From Bacteroidales bacterium (GTDB lineage Bacteria > Bacteroidota > Bacteroidia > Bacteroidales > VadinHA17): 64,000 nt of DNA. Below are positions 40,272-51,065 of the stretch, in pieces. Position 1 is the first letter of the stretch. Each line of letters starts with the position of its first letter. The DNA lies in the NCBI GenBank assembly GCA_021738535.1, contig JAIPBU010000003.1, positions 62,001 through 126,000 of the forward strand, written 5' to 3'. The translations under genes and the position numbers were made by a program. Below the pieces are notes generated by a model that was not told where the DNA came from, made no database searches, and saw only the letters and a list, made by a program, of their open reading frames with translations.

Positions 40272-42461
40272 ATGTCATTCCCTTTTGAAAGGCAAGCAGA
40301 TGCTATGGATTGCGGACCTGCATGTTTATGCATGGTTGCCCGTTTCCATGGTCGCAGATTCAGCCTCTCTGACCTGAGAGAAAGAAGCTATATTACCCGT
40401 GAGGGAGTATCTTTCCTTGGGATATCTGAAGCTGCTGAGTCCTTGGGTTTCAGAACCCTGGGAGTCCGCATACCTGCCAACAAACTATTTGAAGAAACGC
40501 CTCTGCCATGCATTGTTCACTGGGAGCAAAAGCATTTTGTAGTCGTTTACAAGGTGAAGAAAGATACTGTTTACGTGGCAGACCCGGCAAAGGGTAAAGT
40601 TACTTACACCAGGAGGGAGTTCGAGAATAAATGGGCTATGTCTGAGGCCAACGGTGAGAAAGTAGGCCTTGTTTTGATCCTGCAGCCAAATCCTGAATTT
40701 TATGAGCAGGAGGATGCACAAAAGAAAACGGGATCAGGTTTTGCATTCATGATGCGCTATGTGCGGCTTTACAGGAAATATTTCTTCCAGATTATCCTGG
40801 GACTCATAATTGGCAGTATAATACAATTGTTATTTCCTTTCCTTACCCAGTCAGTAATAGATATCGGTATAAACACAAATGACCTGGGCTTTATCTACCT
40901 TATCCTTTTTGCCCAGCTGGCTCTTGTAGTCGGCAGGATGTCTGTTGAGTTTATCAGGGGTTGGTTGCTGCTTCATATCAGTACAAGGGTTAACGTTGCC
41001 ATCGTATCCGGGTTCCTGTTTAAAATGATGTCGCTGCCCATGGCTTATTTTGATAAAAAGCTCAGCGGAGACATTTTGCAAAGGATTGAGGATAACCAGA
41101 GAATCGAATCCTTCTTAAGCAATACCTCATTGAGTGTGCTCTTTTCTTTTGTAAACCTTGTGATATTCGGGATTGTTCTGGCTATATATGATATTAATAT
41201 ACTATTGATATTTATAGCAGGAACGGCACTATACATAACATGGGTTGCAATTTTTATGAAACCCAGGGCCAGGCTTGACCACACACGCTTCAAGCAGCTG
41301 TCAGACAATAATGCTACGCTCATTGATATTATCAGCGGGATGCAGGAAATAAAATTAACCCAGAGCGAGACCAGTAAAAGATGGAACTGGGAGAACATAC
41401 AGGCATCGCTGTTCAAGACCAGGGTTAAAGCAATGAGCCTGTCACAGTATCAGCTTGCAGGAGGCAGGTTGATTAACGAAGCAACCAATGTGCTTATAAC
41501 CATAGTTGCTGCCTCAGCTGTCCTGTCAGGAAGCATGACACTGGGTATGATGCTGGCGGTGCAGTTTATAATCGGTCAGCTCAATATACCCGTTAACCAG
41601 ATGGTAGTCTTCTTCAGAACAGCCCAGGATGCCAGGATGAGTCTTGACAGGTTGTCTGAAGTGCAAAGTGGTGTATCGGAAGAGGACGAAAGCCAAATGA
41701 GGGTAAAAAACCTTCCGGATAACAGGAGTATTTATATTAATGATCTCTCATTCCAGTATGAAGGTCCTCGTTCTCCTTATGTACTTAAGGACATCGATAT
41801 TATCATACCCGAAAACAAGATTACTGCAATAGTAGGTACAAGCGGAAGCGGTAAAACCACATTGCTTAAGCTTATTCTTGGTTTTTATGACCCCGTGGAG
41901 GGAGATATTATGGTGGGCGATACAAATCTCAGGAATCTCAGCTTAAGAACATGGCGCAACAGTGTTGGTGTGGTAATGCAAGATGGCTACATTTTCCCGG
42001 ATACTATAGCTAATAACATAGCCCCGGGACTTGAAGTTATTGATCGCGACAGGCTGCTAAAGGCTGTGGAAATTGCCAATATAAGTGACTTTGTTGATTC
42101 GCTGCCCCTGGGTCTGAATACAAAAATCGGGCATAACGGGCAGGGGATTAGCCAGGGACAAAGACAGAGAATCTTAATAGCAAGGGCAATCTATAAAAAC
42201 CCGGAATACCTTTTCTTTGATGAAGCAACCAACTCGCTTGATGCAGCTAATGAAAAAAGAATTGTAAACAGCCTGGATGAGTTTTTCTCCGGCAAAACAG
42301 TAATGATTATTGCGCACAGGCTTAGTACTGTTCGGAATGCTGATAATATAGTTGTTCTGGATAAAGGAAAAATTATTGAAACAGGCTCGCATAATGAGCT
42401 TATAAGGAAAAAAGGTGCTTACTTCAACCTGGTACGTGATCAGCTGGAACTGGGGAGTTAA
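40272..42461 (+). CDS. Peptidase C39 domain-containing ABC exporter (PCAT)
   Basis: QADAMDCGPACLCMVARFHG, HWEQKHFVVVYKV, VADPAKG (C-H-D triad); six-TM region; GTSGSGKTTLLKL, ISQGQRQR, FFDEATNSLD. Confidence 0.95.
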   Translation: MSFPFERQADAMDCGPACLCMVARFHGRRFSLSDLRERSYITREGVSFLGISEAAESLGFRTLGVRIPANKLFEETPLPCIVHWEQKHFVVVYKVKKDTVYVADPAKGKVTYTRREFENKWAMSEANGEKVGLVLILQPNPEFYEQEDAQKKTGSGFAFMMRYVRLYRKYFFQIILGLIIGSIIQLLFPFLTQSVIDIGINTNDLGFIYLILFAQLALVVGRMSVEFIRGWLLLHISTRVNVAIVSGFLFKMMSLPMAYFDKKLSGDILQRIEDNQRIESFLSNTSLSVLFSFVNLVIFGIVLAIYDINILLIFIAGTALYITWVAIFMKPRARLDHTRFKQLSDNNATLIDIISGMQEIKLTQSETSKRWNWENIQASLFKTRVKAMSLSQYQLAGGRLINEATNVLITIVAASAVLSGSMTLGMMLAVQFIIGQLNIPVNQMVVFFRTAQDARMSLDRLSEVQSGVSEEDESQMRVKNLPDNRSIYINDLSFQYEGPRSPYVLKDIDIIIPENKITAIVGTSGSGKTTLLKLILGFYDPVEGDIMVGDTNLRNLSLRTWRNSVGVVMQDGYIFPDTIANNIAPGLEVIDRDRLLKAVEIANISDFVDSLPLGLNTKIGHNGQGISQGQRQRILIARAIYKNPEYLFFDEATNSLDAANEKRIVNSLDEFFSGKTVMIIAHRLSTVRNADNIVVLDKGKIIETGSHNELIRKKGAYFNLVRDQLELGS

Positions 42462-43768
42462 TGATGAAAAAGAGTAAACATGAAATAAGGCATTCAGTAG
42501 CTGTAGAGGATATCATAAATACTCCTCCGAAATCAGCTGTCAGATGGGGTACCACCATCGTCGGGCTTGTTATTTTGCTGCTCCTGATACTGTCATGGTT
42601 GATAAAGTATCCATATGTGATAAGGGCTGAAGCTGTGATTACAACAACCAATCCCCCCGCTGCTATCGTGGCAAGGGTCAGCGGCAAGATAGAAAAGCTG
42701 TTTGTTAAAGACGGCGAAGAGGTAAGCAGGGGGCAGATCCTTGGTATTATGGAAACTACCACCTCGCATGAAAAGGTTATGAGCCTGTTGAAAATGATAG
42801 ATTCCCTGAATATACCCCTGCAGGCTGACAAAGAAAGAGGAATTGACAGGGAGTTGCCTTCCAGCCCTGGCCTGGGCGAGATACAGGACCAGTATTCAGC
42901 CTTCAGGAAGAGTTATTATGATTATTATAACCATGTAGTTATTGATCCCTATGGAAAAAAATCAGAAGCTGTAAGGGAGGAGATTAGCAGTATAGAGGAT
43001 TATATTAATAAGCTGAAAAGCAAAGAAACTATTACAGCATCCAGGCTTGAGCTTGAAAAGAAGAAATACCTGAGAGATTCATTGCTGAATGCCCGGGAAA
43101 TATTACCCGATGCAGGACTGGAAGTGTCCAAACAGAAATATTATTCACTTAAAATAGAACTTGTGCAGGTGGCACTTGAAATTGCTTCCAGGCGTATTGA
43201 GCTCTCATCGCGGAAACAACTTTTAAATGATCTTGAAGCAAGCAGAATAGAGGAGAGGGAGGAATACCTGTCTGTTCTTAGTGATAAGCTGACAAGACTC
43301 AGAGCAAGGATAGATTGGTGGATGCAGACCCACGTTCTTACTTCGCCTCTTTTGGGAAAGGTTACCTTTACAGAATTCTGGTCTGAGAACCAGGCAGTAA
43401 AAGAAGGTGAAACGGTAATGACAGTAGTGCCGACGGGTGAAAATGAGATAATTGCACGTTTAATGGTGCCCATGAAAGGATCAGGAAAGGTTGAAACCGG
43501 GCAGCGGGTAAATATTCAACTGGAGGGATATCCTTATCTCGAATATGGCATGGTGAAAGGTTTTATCAGATCAAAATCACTTGTCCCGAAAAAAAATATG
43601 TATGTAATGGATGTCTTTCTGCCTATGGGACTTTCTACCTTCTATGATAAAACGCTTGAGTTTAACCAGAATATGACAGGACAGGCTGAGATAATCACGG
43701 AAGATATAAGGCTGGTAGAAAGAATAATATATCCATTTAAGTTTCTTTTTGAAAAAAACAGGAACTGA
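42461..43768 (+). CDS. HlyD-family membrane-fusion/adaptor protein
   Basis: Single N-term TM, ARVSGKIEKLFVKDGEEVSRGQILGIMET biotinyl-lipoyl-like, coiled coil, beta-barrel; TAATG overlap with the PCAT gene. Confidence 0.92.
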   Translation: MMKKSKHEIRHSVAVEDIINTPPKSAVRWGTTIVGLVILLLLILSWLIKYPYVIRAEAVITTTNPPAAIVARVSGKIEKLFVKDGEEVSRGQILGIMETTTSHEKVMSLLKMIDSLNIPLQADKERGIDRELPSSPGLGEIQDQYSAFRKSYYDYYNHVVIDPYGKKSEAVREEISSIEDYINKLKSKETITASRLELEKKKYLRDSLLNAREILPDAGLEVSKQKYYSLKIELVQVALEIASRRIELSSRKQLLNDLEASRIEEREEYLSVLSDKLTRLRARIDWWMQTHVLTSPLLGKVTFTEFWSENQAVKEGETVMTVVPTGENEIIARLMVPMKGSGKVETGQRVNIQLEGYPYLEYGMVKGFIRSKSLVPKKNMYVMDVFLPMGLSTFYDKTLEFNQNMTGQAEIITEDIRLVERIIYPFKFLFEKNRN

Positions 43769-43991
43769 TATAAGCCATATAACTGTGGAACTGATGCCGC
43801 TTTAGATTTTTTAGTTCCTGCCAGAATTATTATATTGAAGAAATATGTTAAACCCTTGTAAAACAGGGCTGAATTATTAAAAGGCTATATCTTTGAGTTT
43901 TTATAAATATTTCAATATTTTCGTAACCTTGATATACACAGGTTTAACATATTGATAAATCTGCTAATGCTCTCAAATAAAAGGATTAATT

Positions 43992-46310
43992 ATGACTGTT
44001 TTAAATCCGGATGATTCTGTTCGCAAAGAACAATTCGATGCAGAGAATAAGTCTGCCGAAACTAAAAGGGAAAAAGGTTTGGAAAACGAAAACGGGGAAA
44101 ACCCCGAAAATACGGAAAGTACAGAAAGTAAGATCCCTGATGAAAATACAGCGGATGAAAAACGGACCGAAGATGCAGGTGCCGTGAGGAATGACTCTTC
44201 CGGCAGAGAGCCCCTGCCCCAGGATGACCAGGTTAAGGATGAAGATAAAAATGCTCCCGGTGAAAAACCTGATACAGAAGAAAAAGAAGCCACAGAGAAA
44301 GATCCGGATACCGAATTAAAAGAGGATACAGAAGAAAAAGAAGCCACAGAGAAAGAACAGGATACTGAAGTAAAAGAAGATACTGAAGAAAAAGAAGCCA
44401 CAGAAAAAGACCCGGATACAGAAGTAAAAGAGGATACTGAAGAAAAAGAAGCCACAGGGGAAGAACAGGATACAGAAGAAAAGCCGGATACAGAAGAAAA
44501 AGAAGCCACCGGTGATGATGAGAAAAGTGAAGATGATCCCGGCAAGTACGAAGTAAAAGGAGAACCTGAAGAACTTGCAGAGGTTGATTATTCAGGGAGG
44601 TCTAAAGAAGAACTGATTGAAACACTGGAATTGCTGATTGAGAACAGGCCATTGAGGGAAATTTCAGATGATGTAAATAAGATTAAGACTGTATTCTACA
44701 AGAAGTATAAAGCAGAAACAGAAGAAAAGAAGAAGGCTTTTATTGATGAAGGTGGCCGGAAAGAGGATTTTGATCCGGGGAAAGATCCCCTGGAGATCAA
44801 AATGAAAAACCTGCTGGCCCGTTACAGGGGTAAGAGAACAGAATTTAACAAGCAGCTTGAAGTAGAGAAACAGGAAAACCTGAAGCGAAAATATGAGATT
44901 ATTGATAAGATAAAGGACCTCGTTAACAGGGAGGAATCAATAAACAAGACATTTCAGGATTTTCGTGACCTGCAGTCAAAGTTTCATTCTATTGGCCTGG
45001 TGCCTCAATCTGCCCTCAGAAACATGTGGGAAACATATAATCTTAATGTTGAAATATTCTATGACTATATCAAGATTAATAAAGAGCTGAGAGATCTTGA
45101 CTTCAAAAAGAATATAGAGAAGAAAACAAGGCTGTGTGAAAAAGCAGAGGGTTTAATAGATGATCCCAGCCCGGTAAATGCTTTTCGTATACTTCAGGAA
45201 TATCATCAGCAATGGCGCGAAACAGGTCCGGTACCCAGGGAGATAAGGTCGGAAATGTGGGAGAGGTTCAAAACTGCAACCTCGAAAATTAATAAGCGTC
45301 ATCACGAATATTTCGAAAACCTTAAAGAAGACCAGAAAAAGAATCTTGCTGATAAAACACTGCTTTGTGAGAAAGTGGAGCAGATCAACCAGCTTGATAT
45401 AAATTCATTTAAGGAGTGGGAAAATAAGGGCAAGGAGGTTATAGGGATTCAGAAGGAATGGAGAACCATAGGGTTTGCCCCTAAGAAACATAATAACAGT
45501 ATATACCAGAGGTTCCGTAAAGCATGTGATGAATTTTTCCAGGCAAAGAGAAGATTCTTTGCTGAGAACAAAGAGCTTCAGATGGAAAACCTTCAAAAAA
45601 AGACCGAACTGTGTGAGCAGGCTGAAGAATTGCAGGATAGCACAGACTGGAAAGAAGCAACAAGTGCCCTTATCCAGCTGCAAAAAGACTGGAAAGAAAT
45701 AGGGTCGGTGCCACGTAAATATTCAGATAAGGTATGGAAAAGATTCCGTAAGGCCTGTGACCATTTCTTTAATCGCAAATCTGATCATTTTGCAGAACTT
45801 AGCAGTTCTTATGATGATAACCTCAGGGAGAAAGAAGCGCTTATAAGTGAACTGGAAGAGTTTGACCCGGGTGAAGATATTGAAGAAGCTGCACAGAAGT
45901 TAAAAGATATCCAGGAAAGGTGGTCTGCAATAGGTTTTGTGCCTTATAAGGACAAGGACAGAATACTGAATAGTTACAGAAATGCCCTTAATAAGCAGTT
46001 TGATAAGCTTAAAATGGATGAAGAGGATAAGGCTATTCTTAAATACCAGACCAAACTTGATAATATTAAAGAGAAACCAAGAGGCGACAGGAAGCTGAAG
46101 GGTGACAGGGAGAAATTTATTAATAAGATCAAACAACTTGAAAATGATATAGTTGTCTGGGAAAATAATATCGGTTTCTTTTCAAAATCAAGCAATGCAG
46201 AAGCACTTATTGCGGAGGTACAGGATAAAATAGACAATGCCAGGAAGACAATAGAAATACTGGAGGAAAAAATAAATCTCATTGATCAGACAGGTATCGA
46301 TGATAATTAA
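43992..46310 (+). CDS. DUF349 domain-containing protein with acidic repeat N-terminus
   Basis: Multiple W-containing DUF349 repeats (LQKDWKEIGSVPRKYSDKVWKRFRKACDHFF). Confidence 0.9.
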   Translation: MTVLNPDDSVRKEQFDAENKSAETKREKGLENENGENPENTESTESKIPDENTADEKRTEDAGAVRNDSSGREPLPQDDQVKDEDKNAPGEKPDTEEKEATEKDPDTELKEDTEEKEATEKEQDTEVKEDTEEKEATEKDPDTEVKEDTEEKEATGEEQDTEEKPDTEEKEATGDDEKSEDDPGKYEVKGEPEELAEVDYSGRSKEELIETLELLIENRPLREISDDVNKIKTVFYKKYKAETEEKKKAFIDEGGRKEDFDPGKDPLEIKMKNLLARYRGKRTEFNKQLEVEKQENLKRKYEIIDKIKDLVNREESINKTFQDFRDLQSKFHSIGLVPQSALRNMWETYNLNVEIFYDYIKINKELRDLDFKKNIEKKTRLCEKAEGLIDDPSPVNAFRILQEYHQQWRETGPVPREIRSEMWERFKTATSKINKRHHEYFENLKEDQKKNLADKTLLCEKVEQINQLDINSFKEWENKGKEVIGIQKEWRTIGFAPKKHNNSIYQRFRKACDEFFQAKRRFFAENKELQMENLQKKTELCEQAEELQDSTDWKEATSALIQLQKDWKEIGSVPRKYSDKVWKRFRKACDHFFNRKSDHFAELSSSYDDNLREKEALISELEEFDPGEDIEEAAQKLKDIQERWSAIGFVPYKDKDRILNSYRNALNKQFDKLKMDEEDKAILKYQTKLDNIKEKPRGDRKLKGDREKFINKIKQLENDIVVWENNIGFFSKSSNAEALIAEVQDKIDNARKTIEILEEKINLIDQTGIDDN
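44271..44510. repeat. Intragenic 54-bp (18-aa) tandem repeat, ~4.4 copies
   Basis: (D/E)DTEEKEATEKxxDTExK units; copies start at 44271, 44325, 44379, 44433 and partial at 44487. Confidence 0.85.
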
Positions 46311-46327
46311 TAAATTCGCATTTTTAA

Positions 46328-47959
<1,632 letters not shown>

Positions 47960-47986
47960 GTAAAAAACGGGTAATTTTTAGAATCG

Positions 47987-49975
47987 ATGGATAGAAATAC
48001 AATAATAGGACTGGTCCTGATTTTTGGAGTGTTTATAGGCTTCAGCCTTTATAACAGCAATAAGCTGCAAAAATCATATGACAGCAGGGTAGAGGTAGCA
48101 GATTCCCTGTATAAAGAAGGTGATTACGAGGCTGCAAAGCTTGAATATCTCAAAGCCCTTGAGTTTAAGCCGGGAACAGAAGAAGCCATAAACAGGGTAA
48201 ATGAGATTAATAGTATAATCCAGCCCCCCGTACAGGATAGCACAGCTGTTTCAAAACCAATAGCCGGTGAAGAAACTGAAGAACGACAGCAGGTGGTTGA
48301 GAAACAGGAGCCTGATAGGAGTACTGAGGTTGCACCAACCGGGGCTTTTGCCGATGCCTATTCCGGGGAACAGGAGTTTTATGTCATTAAAAATGATAAG
48401 GTAGAACTCACCATTGCAACAAAGGGCGGGAGAATATATTCTGCCCTGCTGAAAGAATATTATACCCATGACTATAAACCCCTGGTACTATTTGATGGCG
48501 ATTCAACCGTTTTCGGTTTTCAGTTCTTTACACGCAATAATAAGCGTATCGCAACAAACAATCTGTACTTCAAGTCAGTAGATAACCAGAAGGTGATTGA
48601 TGCCAGCAACAGTGCCAAAAAAGCTGTTTTCAGGCTGGAGGCCTCAGAAAACGAATATATAGAGTATGTCTACAGCCTTGAGCCTGGTAAGTACATGCTT
48701 GATTTTGATGTTAACTTTGTTGGTCTTGATAATGTAATAGCCTCCAACGTCAATTCTCTTGCTTTTGCCTGGGAATCATATATACCCCAGCAGGAGAAAG
48801 GAAGACAGAATGAAAATAACTGGAGTAATATAAAATATAAGCACTACCAGGACAATGTTGATGGTTTCCGAACACGATCACAAAAGGATTTTGAAGAGGC
48901 TGAAATACCAACCCAGTTGAAATGGGTGGCTTTTAAAGATCAGTTTTTTTCCTCAGTGCTTATAGCAGGTGATCATTTCTCAAATGGTTATGTGTCTTAT
49001 ACAAAAATGCCCGAAGACAGCAAGTATCTGCGATATTGTACTTCTGAACTCAGTTTGCCTTTCGACGCAGGCGGTGATGAAAGTTATGATATGAATATGT
49101 ATTTTGGGCCAAACCATTATAAGACCCTTAAAAAATATGACCTTGAGCTTGAAGAACTGGTAATGCTGGGTAAAAATATTATCAAATTTATTAACAAATA
49201 TGTAATTCTACAGATCTTTAGCTGGCTTGATAATTCCATAGGGAACTATGGTATAATTATACTTATTCTTACATTAATCATTAAAATAGTCCTTTTCCCA
49301 TTAACCTTTAAGTCTTACCAGTCTCAGGCCAAAATGAAAGTACTGAAGCCCAAGGTGGATGAGTTGTCGAAGAAATTTCCAAAGAAGGATGATGCCATGA
49401 AAAAGCAGCAGGCAACGATGGCTCTGTATAAAAAGGCAGGGGTGAGCCCAATGGGCGGTTGCCTTCCTATGCTGTTGCAGATGCCGATTTTGTTTGCCAT
49501 GTTCAGGTTCTTCCCGACCTCCATTGAGTTAAGACAGGAGTCGTTCCTGTGGGCTACCGACCTGTCAACCTATGACAGCATTCTGGACCTGCCATTCAAT
49601 ATACCACTGTACGGAGACCATGTAAGTCTGTTTACACTGTTAATGACACTGTCAACGATACTCACAATGCGCCTAAATAATCCTTCATCAACCGGGCAGG
49701 AACAAATGCCGGGAATGAAGATGATGACCTATATTATGCCCGTTATGTTTATGTTTATTCTTAATAACTTTTCATCGGGACTTACATATTATTATTTCCT
49801 TGCAAACATCATTACTTTCGGGCAGAATATGCTTTCCAAACGATTTATTGATGAGCAAGCTGTACTTAAGAAACTTGAGGAGAATAAGAAAAAGCCAGCT
49901 AAAAAGTCTAAGTTCCAGCAGAAGCTTGAAGATGCAGCCAAGCAGCGGGGTTATAATGCCCCGAAGAAGAAATAG
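47987..49975 (+). CDS. yidC: Membrane protein insertase YidC
   Basis: MDRNTIIGLVLIFGVFIGFSLYN ... YGIIILILTLIIKIVLFPLTFKSYQSQAKMKVLKPK ... GGCLPMLLQMPILFAMFRFF. Confidence 0.96.
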   Translation: MDRNTIIGLVLIFGVFIGFSLYNSNKLQKSYDSRVEVADSLYKEGDYEAAKLEYLKALEFKPGTEEAINRVNEINSIIQPPVQDSTAVSKPIAGEETEERQQVVEKQEPDRSTEVAPTGAFADAYSGEQEFYVIKNDKVELTIATKGGRIYSALLKEYYTHDYKPLVLFDGDSTVFGFQFFTRNNKRIATNNLYFKSVDNQKVIDASNSAKKAVFRLEASENEYIEYVYSLEPGKYMLDFDVNFVGLDNVIASNVNSLAFAWESYIPQQEKGRQNENNWSNIKYKHYQDNVDGFRTRSQKDFEEAEIPTQLKWVAFKDQFFSSVLIAGDHFSNGYVSYTKMPEDSKYLRYCTSELSLPFDAGGDESYDMNMYFGPNHYKTLKKYDLELEELVMLGKNIIKFINKYVILQIFSWLDNSIGNYGIIILILTLIIKIVLFPLTFKSYQSQAKMKVLKPKVDELSKKFPKKDDAMKKQQATMALYKKAGVSPMGGCLPMLLQMPILFAMFRFFPTSIELRQESFLWATDLSTYDSILDLPFNIPLYGDHVSLFTLLMTLSTILTMRLNNPSSTGQEQMPGMKMMTYIMPVMFMFILNNFSSGLTYYYFLANIITFGQNMLSKRFIDEQAVLKKLEENKKKPAKKSKFQQKLEDAAKQRGYNAPKKK

Positions 49976-50023
49976 TTGGGCTGACTGCGTTGCGTTTGTT
50001 TAAACGTAAAAATTATTATTGTG

Positions 50024-51055
50024 ATGAAATCAAGGGTTAAGATAAAGGACATTGCTACCAGGTGTGGTCTTTCAAACACCCTTGTTTCACTTGTACTGAA
50101 TGATAAGGCCTCTTTGCACGGTATCAGGCCTGACACACAGGAAAAGGTTCTTTTCGTGGCCAGGCAGATGGGGTATTTTGATGATCTGCCTTTAGATAAT
50201 GCAAAAAACATATCCAGGAACATGAGCCATGTGGCCATGATCGTTCCTGCTGTTAATGACCATTTTCTCTTTCGTATCAGTCCCCTGCTCAAAGAAGCTT
50301 TCTCCAGTATAGGCCTCCATTTAAGCGTGATACCCTCAGGTGATAGCCCGGGTATCTTTCACAGGGAGTTCCTTAAGCTTATGCAGTTCTACACCGGAAT
50401 GATCCTGTATTCATCGAGTGCTGATGATCAGATTATCAGGGATATGAAATCATCTGACTATCCATTTGTAGTACTAGAGAATGCAGATCTTAAACACAGG
50501 GTAAACCTTGTTAAAACAGATGAAAAAGAATCAGCTGGTCTTGTGGCCTCTCATTTAAGCAGCCTTGCCTATAAGAAAATAGCTGTTATTGAACTTAGTG
50601 AAGGCTCAAATTGTATAATAAAGAAAGATATACTTGAGAATGCTATACGGGAAGAGCATGGAGAAATCGATATAAAATGGCTGAGAGCTCACGGTAAGCT
50701 GATGAATGATGACAGCCTGAAAACCGCCATAATGGCCTTGCTGAAACCTCCCGGTGCTGTTCAGTTGTTTATTATTAAAGATGCCGCGATGGTATATCCG
50801 CTTGTATCTCTTTTAAGGCAGAACAGATTGCGTATACCCTCGGATATAGCAATAATGTCACTTGAAGAGGGTATTGGCTTCAGCTTGCTGGACCCTCCCA
50901 TAACAAGGCTGAGAAGAAGCTGTTATCCCATGGCATTGAAAACGTCCCAGATCCTGTGGACCGAGATAAAAAACCGGGGCAGGGGAAAATATAAACGCCT
51001 GGTGAATATTAATTCCGAACTGGTGGTGGAAAAATCATGCGGTTCGGTTCATTAA
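50024..51055 (+). CDS. LacI-family transcriptional regulator
   Basis: KIKDIATRCGLSNTLVSLVLNDKASLHGIRPDTQEKV HTH plus periplasmic-binding-like domain. Confidence 0.9.
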   Translation: MKSRVKIKDIATRCGLSNTLVSLVLNDKASLHGIRPDTQEKVLFVARQMGYFDDLPLDNAKNISRNMSHVAMIVPAVNDHFLFRISPLLKEAFSSIGLHLSVIPSGDSPGIFHREFLKLMQFYTGMILYSSSADDQIIRDMKSSDYPFVVLENADLKHRVNLVKTDEKESAGLVASHLSSLAYKKIAVIELSEGSNCIIKKDILENAIREEHGEIDIKWLRAHGKLMNDDSLKTAIMALLKPPGAVQLFIIKDAAMVYPLVSLLRQNRLRIPSDIAIMSLEEGIGFSLLDPPITRLRRSCYPMALKTSQILWTEIKNRGRGKYKRLVNINSELVVEKSCGSVH

Positions 51056-51065
51056 AAAAGCTGGT

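Noticed and set aside
34250-43768. Interpreting the CHAT/sigma locus as a CRISPR-type III (Craspase-like) or gasdermin defence island
   Set aside because: No gRAMP/Cas, gasdermin or nuclease partner; the CHAT protein appears secreted and is linked to a peptide exporter
44271-44510. Possible CRISPR-like array
   Set aside because: Contiguous in-frame coding repeats without spacers; no cas genes
43973-44545. 190-aa Ser/Phe-rich minus-strand ORF (MPGSSSLFSSSPVASFSSVSG...)
   Set aside because: Antisense shadow of the acidic tandem repeat in the DUF349 gene
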